Shown: positions 9,301 through 18,500 of the stretch, one piece after another | Numbering within the stretch: position 1 is the first letter of the stretch | Layout: every line of letters starts with the position of its first letter | Assembly: GCA_033439265.1 (NCBI GenBank) | Contig: JAVTVX010000005.1 | Location: forward strand, 2,986,001-3,050,000 | Origin: Dillenia suffruticosa | Taxonomy: Eukaryota; Streptophyta; Magnoliopsida; Dilleniales; Dilleniaceae | DNA length: 64,000 nucleotides | Direction: 5' to 3' | Notes under the pieces: model-generated | What the model was told of the DNA's origin: nothing | Databases searched by the model: none | The model's input: only the letters and a program-made list of their open reading frames with translations | Position numbers and translations under genes: made by a program

Positions 9301-10122
9301 AACGGCTATTATAGCCGTTGCAGCCTTGGGCCCACTTGGGCCAGGAATCTTGGGCCCAAGTGGGCCTATGTATTTTCAACATTAATAACCATGTTTGTTT
9401 CGGGAGAAATTATGGTGTCGGTATCACCCTCCCCCCCTAAACCCTCTTGTTTTTAAGTAAATTGAGCTTTAACTTGAAAATGGAGGATTAGTCAGTAACT
9501 AAGGCGTTAAAGTTTGGTTGCCAAAACATGGTTGCTTCTTGTAGGCAAATGAGAAATAGTTTTCTCACTCCGGAGACTGGCATAGTGATTAGGAGTTTTG
9601 CTGGTCTCTAAACTCTTGTGTAAGCCAAGATAGTTTTCTCATGTGCTTGCATATCGTGGTGGTTTGTGGGCTATTGTGTATTGGCGAATAAGTTTATCAT
9701 TACGCACTAAAAAGGGTAACAGATGAGAATTCTCTTTGAAATAATATAGACCAACAAAGATAGGGGTGACAGAGAGACAAAAACAATTCTAACTGTGCTT
9801 TCCTCAAATCCAGGGCTCTTACCCTCAGAAATTATTCTAGAGACTGAAATGTTTTGTTACCTTGTAGTACTTCAACTACATGGGAATGCTTGCTGTTGAA
9901 GGTACATATGACAAGATGGAAGCTTTGCTAGGCCAAAATATTCACCCAGTGGATATTTTACTCATGCTGGCTGCCTCCGAAGGGGACAAGCCCAAGATTG
10001 AGGAGTTATTGAGAGCTGGAGCCAAATATGATGTCAAAGATGCAGATGGACGGACTGCACTTGAAAGGGCCAACGATGAAATTAAGGACTTCATTCTCTG
10101 TTTCTCCGTTCAAAAGACTTGA
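3361..10122 (+). CDS. LTD: LHCP translocation defect protein LTD (GDC1), chloroplastic; two exons around a retrotransposon
   Basis: Exon 1 is 3361-3651 (97 codons, donor CAG/GTATTA). Exon 2 is 9868-10122 (acceptor TTGTAG/TACTTC), giving 181 aa, close to the usual length. The N-terminus is a Ser-rich plastid transit peptide. The mature part carries the family block GIYGSQSRDDFDRDDVEQYF and continues NYMGMLAVEGTYDKMEALL, then an ankyrin-like C-terminus (LLRAGAKYDVKDADGRTALE) ending FSVQKT. LTD is a stromal factor that takes light-harvesting proteins from the inner-envelope translocon to the chloroplast SRP; loss gives grana-deficient plastids. The frame is intact across the junction. The oddity is the 6.2-kb intron, nearly all of it an antisense copia element. 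LTD converges with the lipocalin gene, whose stop is about 350 bases away. Confidence 0.9.
3972..4636 (-). repeat. 3' LTR of the copia element
   Basis: 665 bp, bounded by TG and CA, abutting the polypurine tract at 4637 and the TTAAT duplication at 3967-3971. It supplies the last few codons and the TAG stop (4621-4623) of the polyprotein. Confidence 0.93.
4404..4621 (-). promoter_or_regulatory. U3 promoter: TATA box plus palindromes with MSA-like (CCAACGG) and TGGGCC motifs
   Basis: TATA box TATAAATA lies on the minus strand at 4404-4411. Upstream of it are a perfect 28-bp palindrome (4484-4511), a near-perfect 28-bp copy (4525-4552), a 23-bp near-palindrome (4554-4576) and a 14-bp inverted pair built on GGCCCA/TGGGCC (4584-4597 with 4608-4621). 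TCCAACGGCTA fits the mitosis-specific activator consensus YCYAACGGYYA on both strands of the first palindrome and on one strand of the second. TGGGCC matches site II (TCP-type) boxes. The same array lies at 9149-9366 in the 5' LTR. A cell-cycle role is inferred. Confidence 0.6.
4621..6597 (-). CDS. Copia polyprotein, C-terminal part: reverse transcriptase and RNase H
   Basis: It continues the upstream frame after the TGA at 6598-6600 and ends at TAG 4621-4623 inside the 3' LTR. RVT_2 reverse transcriptase is clear: WVYKVKHKSDG, KARLVAKGFTQ, MDVKNAFLQG, the YVDD catalytic motif at 5587-5598, and GLKQSPRAWY. RNase H follows, with YCDADWAGD near 5089-5115, SSAEAEYRA and KHIEVDCHFVR. There is no start codon of its own near the left end; it is part of one polyprotein broken by one stop. 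Without readthrough this copy makes no RT, unless supplied by other copies. Confidence 0.88.
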   Translation of the reverse strand, partial: YLCYEPETNKVYTSKDVIFLEDKFYFKEHSKNKDFIKKDLQILLWESPRVENKSPQEIIIEQNNEQGGEQVNEENEEILIEPSSPPPPLRRSTRIRRPSEWLNKEVYYNSKVTSHPISNFYTTNNISSSHQEFLNGIDQMQEPLSYEEANGHQEWRKAMNEELDALTKNQTWEITTLPKGKKAVGCKWVYKVKHKSDGTIDRLKARLVAKGFTQTYGEDYTETFAPVAKMTTVRVLLSLATNWSWPMFQMDVKNAFLQGELKEEVYMRLPQGLEGKDGQVCKLNKAIYGLKQSPRAWYAKLSTALLSYDFSKCNSDSSLFTKFFNEKVTVVLIYVDDIIITGNDIKQIDQVKNFLKSKFEIKDLGKLRYFLGIELAYSSKGFVLSQRKYTFDLLQETGKIGAKPACSPISTFEEETDDNQFFTDISRYQRLVGKLIYLTITRPDIAYAVSRISQHMHNPKIGHWRAAERILRYLKGSPGRGIWMKCNQNSEIIGYCDADWAGDSQDRRSTTGFCMFVGGNLVSWRSKKQSVVSRSSAEAEYRAMAASTSEIIWLKTLVEDLGFKVTIPIQLFCDNQSAIHIASNPVFHERTKHIEVDCHFVRQKIEDKTIITPYVKSSEQLADIFTKETTASHMNNILDKLGSIDIYSPNLKGSVENT
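4637..4644 (-). other. Polypurine tract
   Basis: On the minus strand AAGGGGAG directly precedes the 3' LTR, in the position and composition expected of the plus-strand primer. Confidence 0.8.
6598..8685 (-). CDS. Copia polyprotein, N-terminal part: Gag, protease, integrase
   Basis: The frame starts at ATG 8685, shortly after the primer-binding site, and stops at TGA 6598-6600. Visible in order: a UBN2-like Gag domain; a CCHC zinc knuckle (C-X2-C-X4-H-X4-C) at 7909-7950; an aspartic protease motif WLIDSG near 7701-7738; the GAG-pre-integrase His/Cys region near 7270-7370; and an integrase core with HSDIW near 7180-7200 and TDNGGEY near 6990-7012. The open frame also continues upstream of 8685 through the LTR, but that part has no domain. 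The stop falls just after the integrase C-terminal region, where family members continue into the RT domain in the same frame. Confidence 0.88.
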   Translation of the reverse strand: MANHASSFTSFQTQLFSSTILTSTNYFQWVGHIKRSLNTLKLLKFITSESLDVTNPAYEEWKERDDQVFILLSSAMDQTHKNMVSSCPNSKSLWDQMYDLYGQESNVGRIFEIKRKIANIQKEEKILSQLFGEYEDLWNELEMLRPHTCDPKILLKRKDEDKSFGLLVSLGGRFSNVRQEILRMKDFPSYQEIRFLIQKADASMRLEEASQSKVEVHGFKVEQQVSIPAPEPIANKVYQPPHKKGCSHCKRLNHTKEKCWFLYPHLKPEHLKRKEQGAPKVAQNVALETALEGITKLLKQVANNSGNSSNSTYYSENWLIDSGCDYHMVKDKEKIKRFKPLINHKIVKVANGQNLKVKEIGEVEFFGKNSNALYVPKFTSNLMSISKLTKDQNCKAIFDPDTVIFQDLKSNQVIGRGSRRNNLYFLDQDNQALVACEGDNQFWHARLGHPNDQILKLLFPTKFCKNDHCEACIFGKQTRVFYPISETIYKNVFDLVHSDIWTSPVESRRGFKYFISFIDHKSRYTWIYMLHTKAHAFEAFKNFNNFILKQYDAHVKILRTDNGGEYMSNEFKEYLENKGIIHQTSCPYTPQQNGVAERKNRHLLEIARTMMFFANIPKIFWSDAISTAAHVINRLPSKTLKGKSPLEILRKEKPPLSHLKIFGCTCYAHIPSQIRDKLEKKGRRCVFIGYASFQK
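8705..8716 (-). other. Primer-binding site, initiator tRNA-Met type
   Basis: On the minus strand the base after the 5' LTR begins TGGTATCAGAGC, the standard plant copia primer-binding site complementary to the 3' end of initiator methionine tRNA. It directly abuts the LTR. Confidence 0.9.
8717..9381 (-). repeat. 5' LTR of the copia element
   Basis: 665 bp, identical by eye to 3972-4636. It is adjacent to the primer-binding site, so it is the 5' LTR and carries the active promoter: TATA box TATAAATA on the minus strand at 9149-9156, palindrome cluster at 9229-9366. The 136-residue open frame in both LTRs is not a gene. Confidence 0.93.
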
Positions 10123-10384
10123 TCAGAGCTTTTAGCTTTTCTGCAAAGTAGAATTTTTTTTTTCAAATTATGGCTACATTTTGTTTTTCTTTCTCCATTT
10201 TTTTTTATGTCTGTAGCTTTTCCTAAATATAGTTTCTGTAGATGTGAGTCTCCTCATGTAAGCACCAACGGTAAATGACAGTTGTATGAAATTGTTCAAA
10301 TCAATCCCAAGAGAGATGGAAATGTGCATGGGAATCCTTGTACAAGTGTTAATGACAGCAGTTAACTTAAAGAAGAACAGGAAC

Positions 10385-10390
10385 TTTATT
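10385..10390 (-). terminator. Candidate poly(A) signal of the lipocalin gene
   Basis: AATAAA on the minus strand, about 85 bases downstream of the lipocalin stop codon at 10474-10476. Position and sequence fit a near-upstream polyadenylation element. Confidence 0.5.
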
Positions 10391-10473
10391 AACAAGAAGA
10401 ATATAAGTCATACATAAAATGTTTCTTTACACAACTGTACGCCACATAAACACATGACAGTGGAGCTTCCTGC

Positions 10474-13086
10474 TCACTTAAAGTAGAGCTCAATCAGTTT
10501 CTTCAATGTGTCAAATACACTGGTAAGGGGGAGCGCAATAGGAGCTTTTAATTCAAGGTCAGGAAATTGATTTGTTAGAGCACGTTGCATTCCAGGCATG
10601 GACATCATTGCCGCTAGCAGACTGTTAGACATCACTTGGCAATCCTGTGGAGTATCCTTGTCATACCCAAAGTTTGACAAGTAGTTTTTGTATTTCTCAA
10701 TGAATTCAGGTCCAGGATCAGGTGTCCTTGAATAGATCTGAAATGTGCCGCAAGCATGCACAAATCAATTCAGTCATTAAAAGCTCAGAGAACAAGCTTA
10801 ATTGCTAAGTCAGAAATTCAAGTGATAGGGGATGGCTAGAGCTATATTCTTAATAAAGCTTGATGATTGGAAAACGATGAACTGCACCTATAAGGCTATA
10901 ACCATATCTGGAACAAGTGTCTTACGGTGAATAGCCAAATTCTAAGTTGCGTCTAGAAGTAGATTTGATTGAAATGATCATAACTGGCACAGGCTTAACA
11001 ATGTACTTTTGTTGGATATTGTCAAAGGAATTAAAGAAAAATAAAGAGCAGACAAGTACTTCCACATGAGAGCAATTAGGGATTAAGATCTTAGATGGTT
11101 GCTACTATTATTTCAGTAGGTCTCTGGTCTTCAGCATTCTTGAAAACCGGATAAGTATACTTTTCATGGGGGAATATTCCATGAAAAGAATCCAATTCAA
11201 AGTGCAATACCTTACATGCTAGCATAATTTAAAGTAGATCGCTTAAGAATAGTTCTTTTACATGTTCTAATTCATGTGCAGTGAAATTGCTATGAGAAAA
11301 CCATCGGTGCACGGGCATGGCAATGGAAGTCTATGAAATGAAATGTTGTCATCAAAAAAGGAAGATCATAAACATATCTACCAGAATAAAGCTTTTGTCT
11401 TTTGCTCCCGATACGAGAGAAAAATTCTCATAATCAGATTCACCAAAAAAAAATTCTCATAATCAGTAGCAATCACATCACAAGGCTCCTTCGGAATGAA
11501 AGGCAACGTAGGGAATCGAAGATAGCACTTCTCTTTAATCATCTCTTGCCGCTCCAGATCAGTTTCATTTTTCTCTGTAGCTTCCTCCGAAAGACATGAA
11601 CCTTTCCCCTTATACCTGTAATATATCCATCAGGACCACCATGGATACATAATGTATCCACTTGGATGGCTTGTGCATCCATATCGAATGTGTATATACC
11701 CTGTAAGCAGCAAGTTGAACATATTCAACTATTAAAAACTCGTGCATTCTTCAGTAAAACGCCCAAATGAAGACCAATGTGGATGATCTAGAAAAGTAGA
11801 CTCAAATCCCTTTTCTTGCATTCATCACTAAAAGGCTATAGTACAAAAGGTTGTTCATTCCCCTGAATTTTGCTTTTAAGTGTTTACAACAAAGAAAGGT
11901 AACGAGAAGCAAGGACATCTGCATCCTGACACATCAAACCAGGAAGATCCAGATTGTCTGATTTGCTATAAATAGATGGGAAAATCCTTGGAAGTGCAGT
12001 TTTCTATGTGCACGTAGGCATACCATGCTTCTAGAATATAAAGACAGCATAACAACAATACCGTGTACAATGGCAGTCCTCTTGACCTTGCCCAGCAAAG
12101 CCACGTTTAAATGAAGCTACTTCAAACCATCTTCCAGAATATCTTACCGGATCAAAATCCTGAGCTGTCATACCTCTCATCATCATAAATTTTCCGCTTC
12201 CATCAGGTGAGTCGTCATTAATTGGTAACCTTACTCCACCATCTGTGGCACTTGCAAGCTGGCATATGTTACCAAGATTAGATGGATCTGCTGTGAGAAC
12301 CTGATTGCAAGAAATTAGATGATTATATAAAACAGCAAGAAATTCTGATGGTCTTTTCCACTCTACACCAGCTTTGTCAAATTCAAAAATCGGAAATTTT
12401 TTGCTTCCCCAAATTTTTAGGAAAAGCCAAACTTTTGGCAAGATTCTTGCTCCTCTGATTGCTTGGTTAGTTCAGCTGGAATTACCCATGAGAACCTGGG
12501 GCTTCTCATCACTGCAGAATGCACCATATGAAAGTAAAAACAACGGAAAATTCAGGCAACATGTAATGCAGAAACAAAGAGAGGGCACAGGTCAAATAAT
12601 CTTGACTTATCCAGTCTTAATGCCATTTTTTTTTTTAAATAAATCAACTTTCTTCTAGATCTATATTTTGTGGTTCCAGTTCATAGAGTTATAAAATTTA
12701 TTTTCTTTTCTTGCTCTCAAATCTTCGCCTATTTGGTGCATACTCTACACAGACCAAGTAGACATTCCTAACCGCAGGGTTTGATGGTTTGCTCTCATGC
12801 AAAAGAAAAAAAGGCAAATTTAAAAAAAAAAAAAAAAAAAAAACAAATCTAATGTAAGTATTCGCTGAAGGAGAAGATCCAAGAAACCTGGTTTGGCAGA
12901 GAAAATATTATGAGTGAAGCACCAAGCACTGGTAGTACACTTCTGGCTGCAACTTTACTCGATTTTGGGCATTCTACCGAGCATTTTGGAACTAGTTTCC
13001 TTGTTATCTCCCCGCAGGGTCAGAAGAACAAAATTACAGTTTGTGAGATAGCACGGAGAGCACAAGGACAAGACAAAAAATTCCAT
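10474..13086 (-). pseudogene. LCNP: Chloroplastic (lumenal) lipocalin LCNP/CHL, reading frame broken
   Basis: Four coding blocks: 13086-12888 (transit peptide, ending SLIIFSLPNQ), 12300-12062 (FDPVRYSGRWFEVASFKRG, the lipocalin GxW region), 11700-11382 (GIYTFDMDAQAIQVDTLC onward) and 10737-10474 (IYSRTPDPGPEFIEKYKNYL to the C-terminus LYFK). This matches the thylakoid-lumen lipocalin that protects against lipid peroxidation and enables sustained quenching (qH). Lesions relative to the family: a frame change near the GGGG at 13010-13013; an apparent lost A at the exon 2 donor (TGTACACG/GTATTG, expected CAG); an apparent lost A near 11596; a 30-bp in-frame duplication at 11421-11467; and four codons missing in the last exon. 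Splice sites otherwise look usable. It is either a young pseudogene or a locus damaged by sequencing errors. Confidence 0.65.
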
Positions 13087-15552
13087 TATGAACTTGTTTT
13101 TCTTGCATGAGGATGGATTGGTGCTTATAAGAATCATAAAAGAAGACTCTACAAGAATTTGGTTTTAGGTTGATCAAAATGAGTTTCAAACGCCTCGGTC
13201 TGCTTAGATATGCTGGATTCGCAGCAGATAGCCTCTGAGTCATGCTTTGTAGTACAAAATCTAGGTCTGGAAGAATTATATTCTCCACCATGCAACGGAA
13301 ATAAACATCATCTTTCTTTGGTGACATATATTCCCGAGAACAACCGTCCCTCAATAGATACAGAGCACTCACAAAACAAGTATCTCGTCCTCTCATTTCA
13401 AGTCCTTGAATGCAAATCACCACCAGACAACCTTATGATCTATATTCAAGTTTCACACAGCAGAAGCTACTAATCAGACATTTCACTGCTTCGTCACAAT
13501 TCCCACACATATAATACTGCAAAACAAAAGAAATAAAAAGTTACAATCATCTCTTGCATAGATGGACCAGAGACTCAAGATGTGAATGGAGCAAGAGATT
13601 GCATGTAATATGGTGGAAAATTGGCTTCTCCTTAGATTAGCTCATAACATGGGGCAATATTTGCCCCATGCGCGACTTTTTTCTCCTCTAAGAAAGACAC
13701 CACATCATCAGATATAATATGAGAAGTCATGCTAGCACAATGTTCATGCTTGGGCCAGTATGGGTGAGGGAGTGTTTTGCAAATACCTGATATAAACAAG
13801 GCATACAAGGACTAAACCCTAATAGATGTCCTTGGTCAGGCTGAATATGCCAAGTTTTGCTTTTAAGATTGCTTAACTCATTCATTAACATTCCCGCCAG
13901 TCAAAACATGATGATCATCATATTGTTTCACTGGATTTTGAATAAGAAGGTTAAACAAACTAGTCAACTTATAAACTTCAACATTTCCCTCTTTAAGGCC
14001 GCAGAAAAAGGTTATGGAGACTTATTTCTTTACTTGCAACAACCAGAGCACCCCCTTATATCACTTGCACCAATACATCCATGAAATTGCTCATGCACCC
14101 ATGAAACCAAACAACAAGTAATAGAAATTCTACAGAATAAAATTATTTTGCGATCAGGAAAGCAAAGCACCACAAAGAGGCTTTTAGCAAAAGAGCATGG
14201 AATAAACTGTCTAGAGAGATTATGGACAAGCAATCCTCAAATAGGATCGCAGAACTGAACCAATGCCTTCAAATGTCAACTTAACTCTACGCAAACAACA
14301 AGGATTAGGAGCAATGCATTCTAATGCAAACTCCAGATACTGAACTTGAAGAGCAAAAAGCTAAACCTTAGACCTACATTAAATGCCCTAAAGATCAAAT
14401 CCAAGAGCATTCAGTGACATGTCCAACTCAATGCTCGTATGCTACTCAGAATACAACCAAAGATGGAAACCCTCTTTCATAACCATTAATCACCTACAGT
14501 AGTATTGTCATGCGCCAATAATGCCACTGTTATTGGATAGAAGAAAGCTACAAAACCTCTAGTTTCTAGGACATATATATCAGATCAACTATCCCAAAAT
14601 TGAAACTTAAGAAAAACCCAATGATATTAAGGAACCGCAGTAACAGGGGGAAAACATTCAATATGATTGTAGGGATTCAAATGGTACAAATTGTATACCA
14701 GATGAGACAATTTGGAATACCTATTGCTCATAAACCACTGTAATGAAGGGAAATGAAGGAAAACTGGAGTTAAAAATAAGAAATTGTGAGGTGGGGTTTT
14801 CGTTCTCTTTTGTTCTCACCGGGAAATTGACGGAGGCGGAGATGGATGAGCAAGTGTAGACGCTTGAAGAAGATAGTGATAATGCATCTCTCTCCCTCTC
14901 TCTCCTGCTTTCAGCTTGTCAATTTCTCTCTGGTGCTCTCGGTATAAAGCAGGCGCACAGAGTCTCACTGGCAGTTATAGTTACCGTTGGATGCTCTCTG
15001 GTTCCTTCTGTTTTTAGATCCCTGGTGAACACAGAATTATACAAAACGACGTCGTTTACATGAGGACGGAGAAGTTGCAAGGTTCCACAAAAACGATGCG
15101 TTTAAGTGTTTTAATTCTCCAGTTTGCTATTCCGAGCGCAGATTTAGACTAAAATAACATAAATACTTGGATTAGGTTTAGGCATAACGTTGGGCAGGCT
15201 AGCTAGTTCTGGTTAGGCCGAAGCACATTCACATATCTAAAAAATTCGACTAAACCTAGATACACAATAGGCCGGGCAAAATTGGAGAAACTTTATTTTC
15301 CTCGTTTCATGAGGCTGGCTGGTTTCCTAAGGCAATGCTCTCTCATTTTTGATATTGATTTGAGCATCTAAGCATGGAGAAGTTAATTTCTCTTATTATT
15401 GTTGATGCTTTGTGCAGTTCGGTGCACCTCACATGCATACAAATGCAACAGAGCCAATCAGCACCTTCAGCCGCAACAAATTATAGAGCATCCACCAGGT
15501 TGAGTCAATAAACCAAAACTTTGATTGCCAACACAAAATTTCTTATTAACCA
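13087..15552. other. Upstream region of the lipocalin gene; candidate non-coding first exon
   Basis: No convincing coding exon. On the minus strand, roughly 14950-14820 looks like a CT-rich non-coding first exon ending in a donor (CCCG/GTGAGAAC at 14820/14819), so the lipocalin transcript may start near 14.95 kb and carry a long leader intron. A 14-bp palindrome AAACGACGTCGTTT lies at about 15047-15060, just upstream. The open frame at 13034-13423 (minus) resembles nothing I know. Confidence 0.4.
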
Positions 15553-18500
15553 TTAGAGAAGACTATCCTTCTGGCTTCCCCCACTAATCAGATCGAAGAA
15601 AGAACCACTTTTGTCTCCAATGTTGCCATGGGTTTCTTTTGTGGGTGGTAGTGGTTCAGATGCTGCTTGCGGAGCAGGTACTTTCACTGAAATAAACGCC
15701 ACTTTCTTCCTTGATTCCAGTTTAGGTTTTGAAGAAATGGGACTTGGTGATATGTCTGAGATGACAGGCAAAACACCTTCTGTGCATAGCTTTTTGCTGG
15801 GTGGCTGCGCATGGCCAATATCATCCTCCGTCCTACTGTAGTCATCAATGTGCTTCCCATTGTTATCCTCTCCATGAAGATCCTCTGTCCTGCTACTGTC
15901 ATCAACTTGCTTTCCGTAATCATCCTCGCCATGAAGATCAACCGCTGATTTTGTTTCATCATCCTTTCTGTCACTAGGACCTTCAGTAGCATGATCCACA
16001 TTTGCCTCCCTAGAGTTATGCTCTTCATCAACTAGAAAGAGGAGAAACAATTTAGAGCCATACTTTTACCACAAATGTAATGCTTTCATTACGTATTTAA
16101 ATGCAGCAATAAGCTAATCTAATACTTTGGTCTATGGGCAGATAAAAATAGCAGTAAACATCTGTAGAATCCTATACTGATTAGTTTGATTTAGTATCAT
16201 ATTTCTGATAAGACAGATGTAGGCATACAGTTAATTATCTAAGAGAATTGAACCAATGGTTTATTTTACTAGCATGATGTCCATATGAAAATTAGTTTCC
16301 TTAGACAACAGTTACCTCCAAGAAAGGCCTCAATACTTTGATATTGTATAACTGGTGCTGCATGCAATATAGCTGCTTCAGGATCACAATTACTACAATT
16401 TAGTTCTTTTTTATTGATACTCTCATGTAATACAAATTTATCTACTTCCCAAACACACTCCAGAGTGATCACTTCCTCATTTCTTGGGTAGTATTCCCTG
16501 AAGACCTGCACTTGTAACCCAGGAAAAAAAACACTATTACCAGTAAACACAACATTGATAAAGCAATAACTTCTGTTCGAATTCAAGAAGCAACTATTAT
16601 GCATGTAACACATGAACCTCAATGTTGTGTTTACTGGTAATATATCAAGACCAAGACCAGAAGGACAGGACCAGCACAAACCTCAATACTGTCTTGAGTT
16701 ATCTTCACAGATTGCTGCCTTTGGGAGAGAGATGAAACCATGTTGAATATTGCAACAGCATCTAGAAGAATCTTGGCAAAGAATGCAACTCAATTGAAAT
16801 TTGAAGACATTGGCTTGACACTTATGAAAGGAAACAACAATGAAACACAAAATAACTTGGAACTTTCATATTGCAAATCAATTTTAAAAGGCAACTTTCA
16901 CAATTAATGGGTGAGGTGATGAGGAAGTTGAAATCCTCATGTACCACTTCTTGAGGCTTAATTATCCCTTATTTAAATGTAGACAAATGGCCTGGGTCAG
17001 TCAAACCACCTCTAAACATATGCAGATATTCCAGAAAAAGAATGCATTTGTCAGAGAAGAGCATGTTTCTTTAGCCTATGTAACAAGGAAATGCCCTTTT
17101 ATTATTACTTCTTCCAAAATGAAATGACATATTTATGTCCTTAAAACGCTGCCTCCTCCTGAAAGAAAGTCATGAACCAGATAAATAAGCAACTATTATG
17201 CATGTTACACATGCAGATATGGGGAATTTCATAAGATATCCATATTTCTTCTTCTACACTTGTCACTAACAAGAATGTGCTATCCAAGAGACTATCTATC
17301 TTGATAGATGTTGAAACATGTAGCATCCTGCACCAAATACATACTAACTTGAAATCATTTGGAAGTTTCAAAAGCAGAAGCAGTACTTACTTGCTGTATC
17401 AGAACGCGAAGGCGACCAAGTAAAGCCAAGACTGTAATCGAAAATCCCATGAAAAAGGATCGAGCAACCAAAGTTGATATCTCACTTTAAATCAGTTAAG
17501 GGGCAAAAACAGATGATCCATTTTAGCCTCAGTCCCAAATCAGCCAACTACCTAACAAGATTGGGGTTAAAGAACATCAAAGAGTATTTCATATGTGTTG
17601 CTTCAACAGATCAAAAGGATTGTGGACAAAGAAAACAGCAGCAATCTGATCCATCTGTAAAATACATAAACAGCATTGTCTTGCATAAGTAATGGCAAGT
17701 TGGCAACACCTCCCCCGACCCTAAAAATGGGGAAGAGGAAGAGAGATTTAAAAGACGTTTGTGGCAGGCAAAGGCTGCCACTATGACAAAATAAAATTTG
17801 GCAGATCATCAAAGTATCCCTTGAATAAACGAAGGAAGAACATACGAGTTATAAAGCTATTGGAAAGCAACATTACTGAGCCACACAACAAATCTAACTC
17901 ATCAACACACGAAATCCAACAGCCATCAGGTCAGCAAAGCAGCTGTTTCTGCCAACTAGGGCAATGTGTTAGCAATTATCGTACTGCATGATTTGGTTCT
18001 CTACCTTAGATTCAGAAGAGAAGGCCTCATGGAAGAGCACCAAAATTGAATCCAAAAGCTACATTGCCAAATGTTAATATCTAACCACTACTATTTGATC
18101 TTAACCATTAAAATCACATGAATACATCACTCCATGTACAAGATCAAGAATTCATTAAAGTGAACTCAGAGAAAGTAATGGCACAGATCAACTGCAGAAT
18201 TCAAGATGATGATTGTTTTGCCAGCCAGTTTAACTGCAAAGTCAATCAAATGGGCCAAGATCTAATACAATCATTTACTTTATACATTTGAAAAAAAAAA
18301 GAAGAAGCCAATTGTTTAACCTCACAAGAAAAAAAGGATACATGGCTGCCTTTAGTATTGGCTCACTCATCTACAATAGAAAAAAAAAAGAGGTCAGAAC
18401 AAGTTTGCAGCTTTAACTAGAGAATCCAAGTTGCACAGAGCTGTTCATAGGATTCTCACTTGTGAGATAGGTATCGCAGTAACAAAAAACAGCAGAAAGG

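Larger units (their letters stand above)
3972..9381 (-). mobile_element. Ty1/copia LTR retrotransposon inside the LTD intron
   Basis: A complete 5.4-kb element with 665-bp LTRs at 3972-4636 and 8717-9381, both bounded by TG...CA. Perfect 5-bp target duplications TTAAT lie at 3967-3971 and 9382-9386. It is read on the minus strand: 5' LTR, primer-binding site (8705-8716), gag, protease, integrase, reverse transcriptase, RNase H, polypurine tract (4637-4644), 3' LTR. Integrase before reverse transcriptase defines Ty1/copia. I found no difference between the LTRs by eye, so the insertion is recent. One in-frame TGA (6598-6600) splits the polyprotein. It sits antisense in the intron, so its own sense signals should interfere little with LTD. 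Confidence 0.95.

Noticed and set aside
13034-13423. 129-codon minus-strand frame upstream of the lipocalin exon as a missing first exon
   Set aside because: It does not look like a transit peptide and cannot be joined in frame to the block ending at 12888 by a convincing GT-AG pair.
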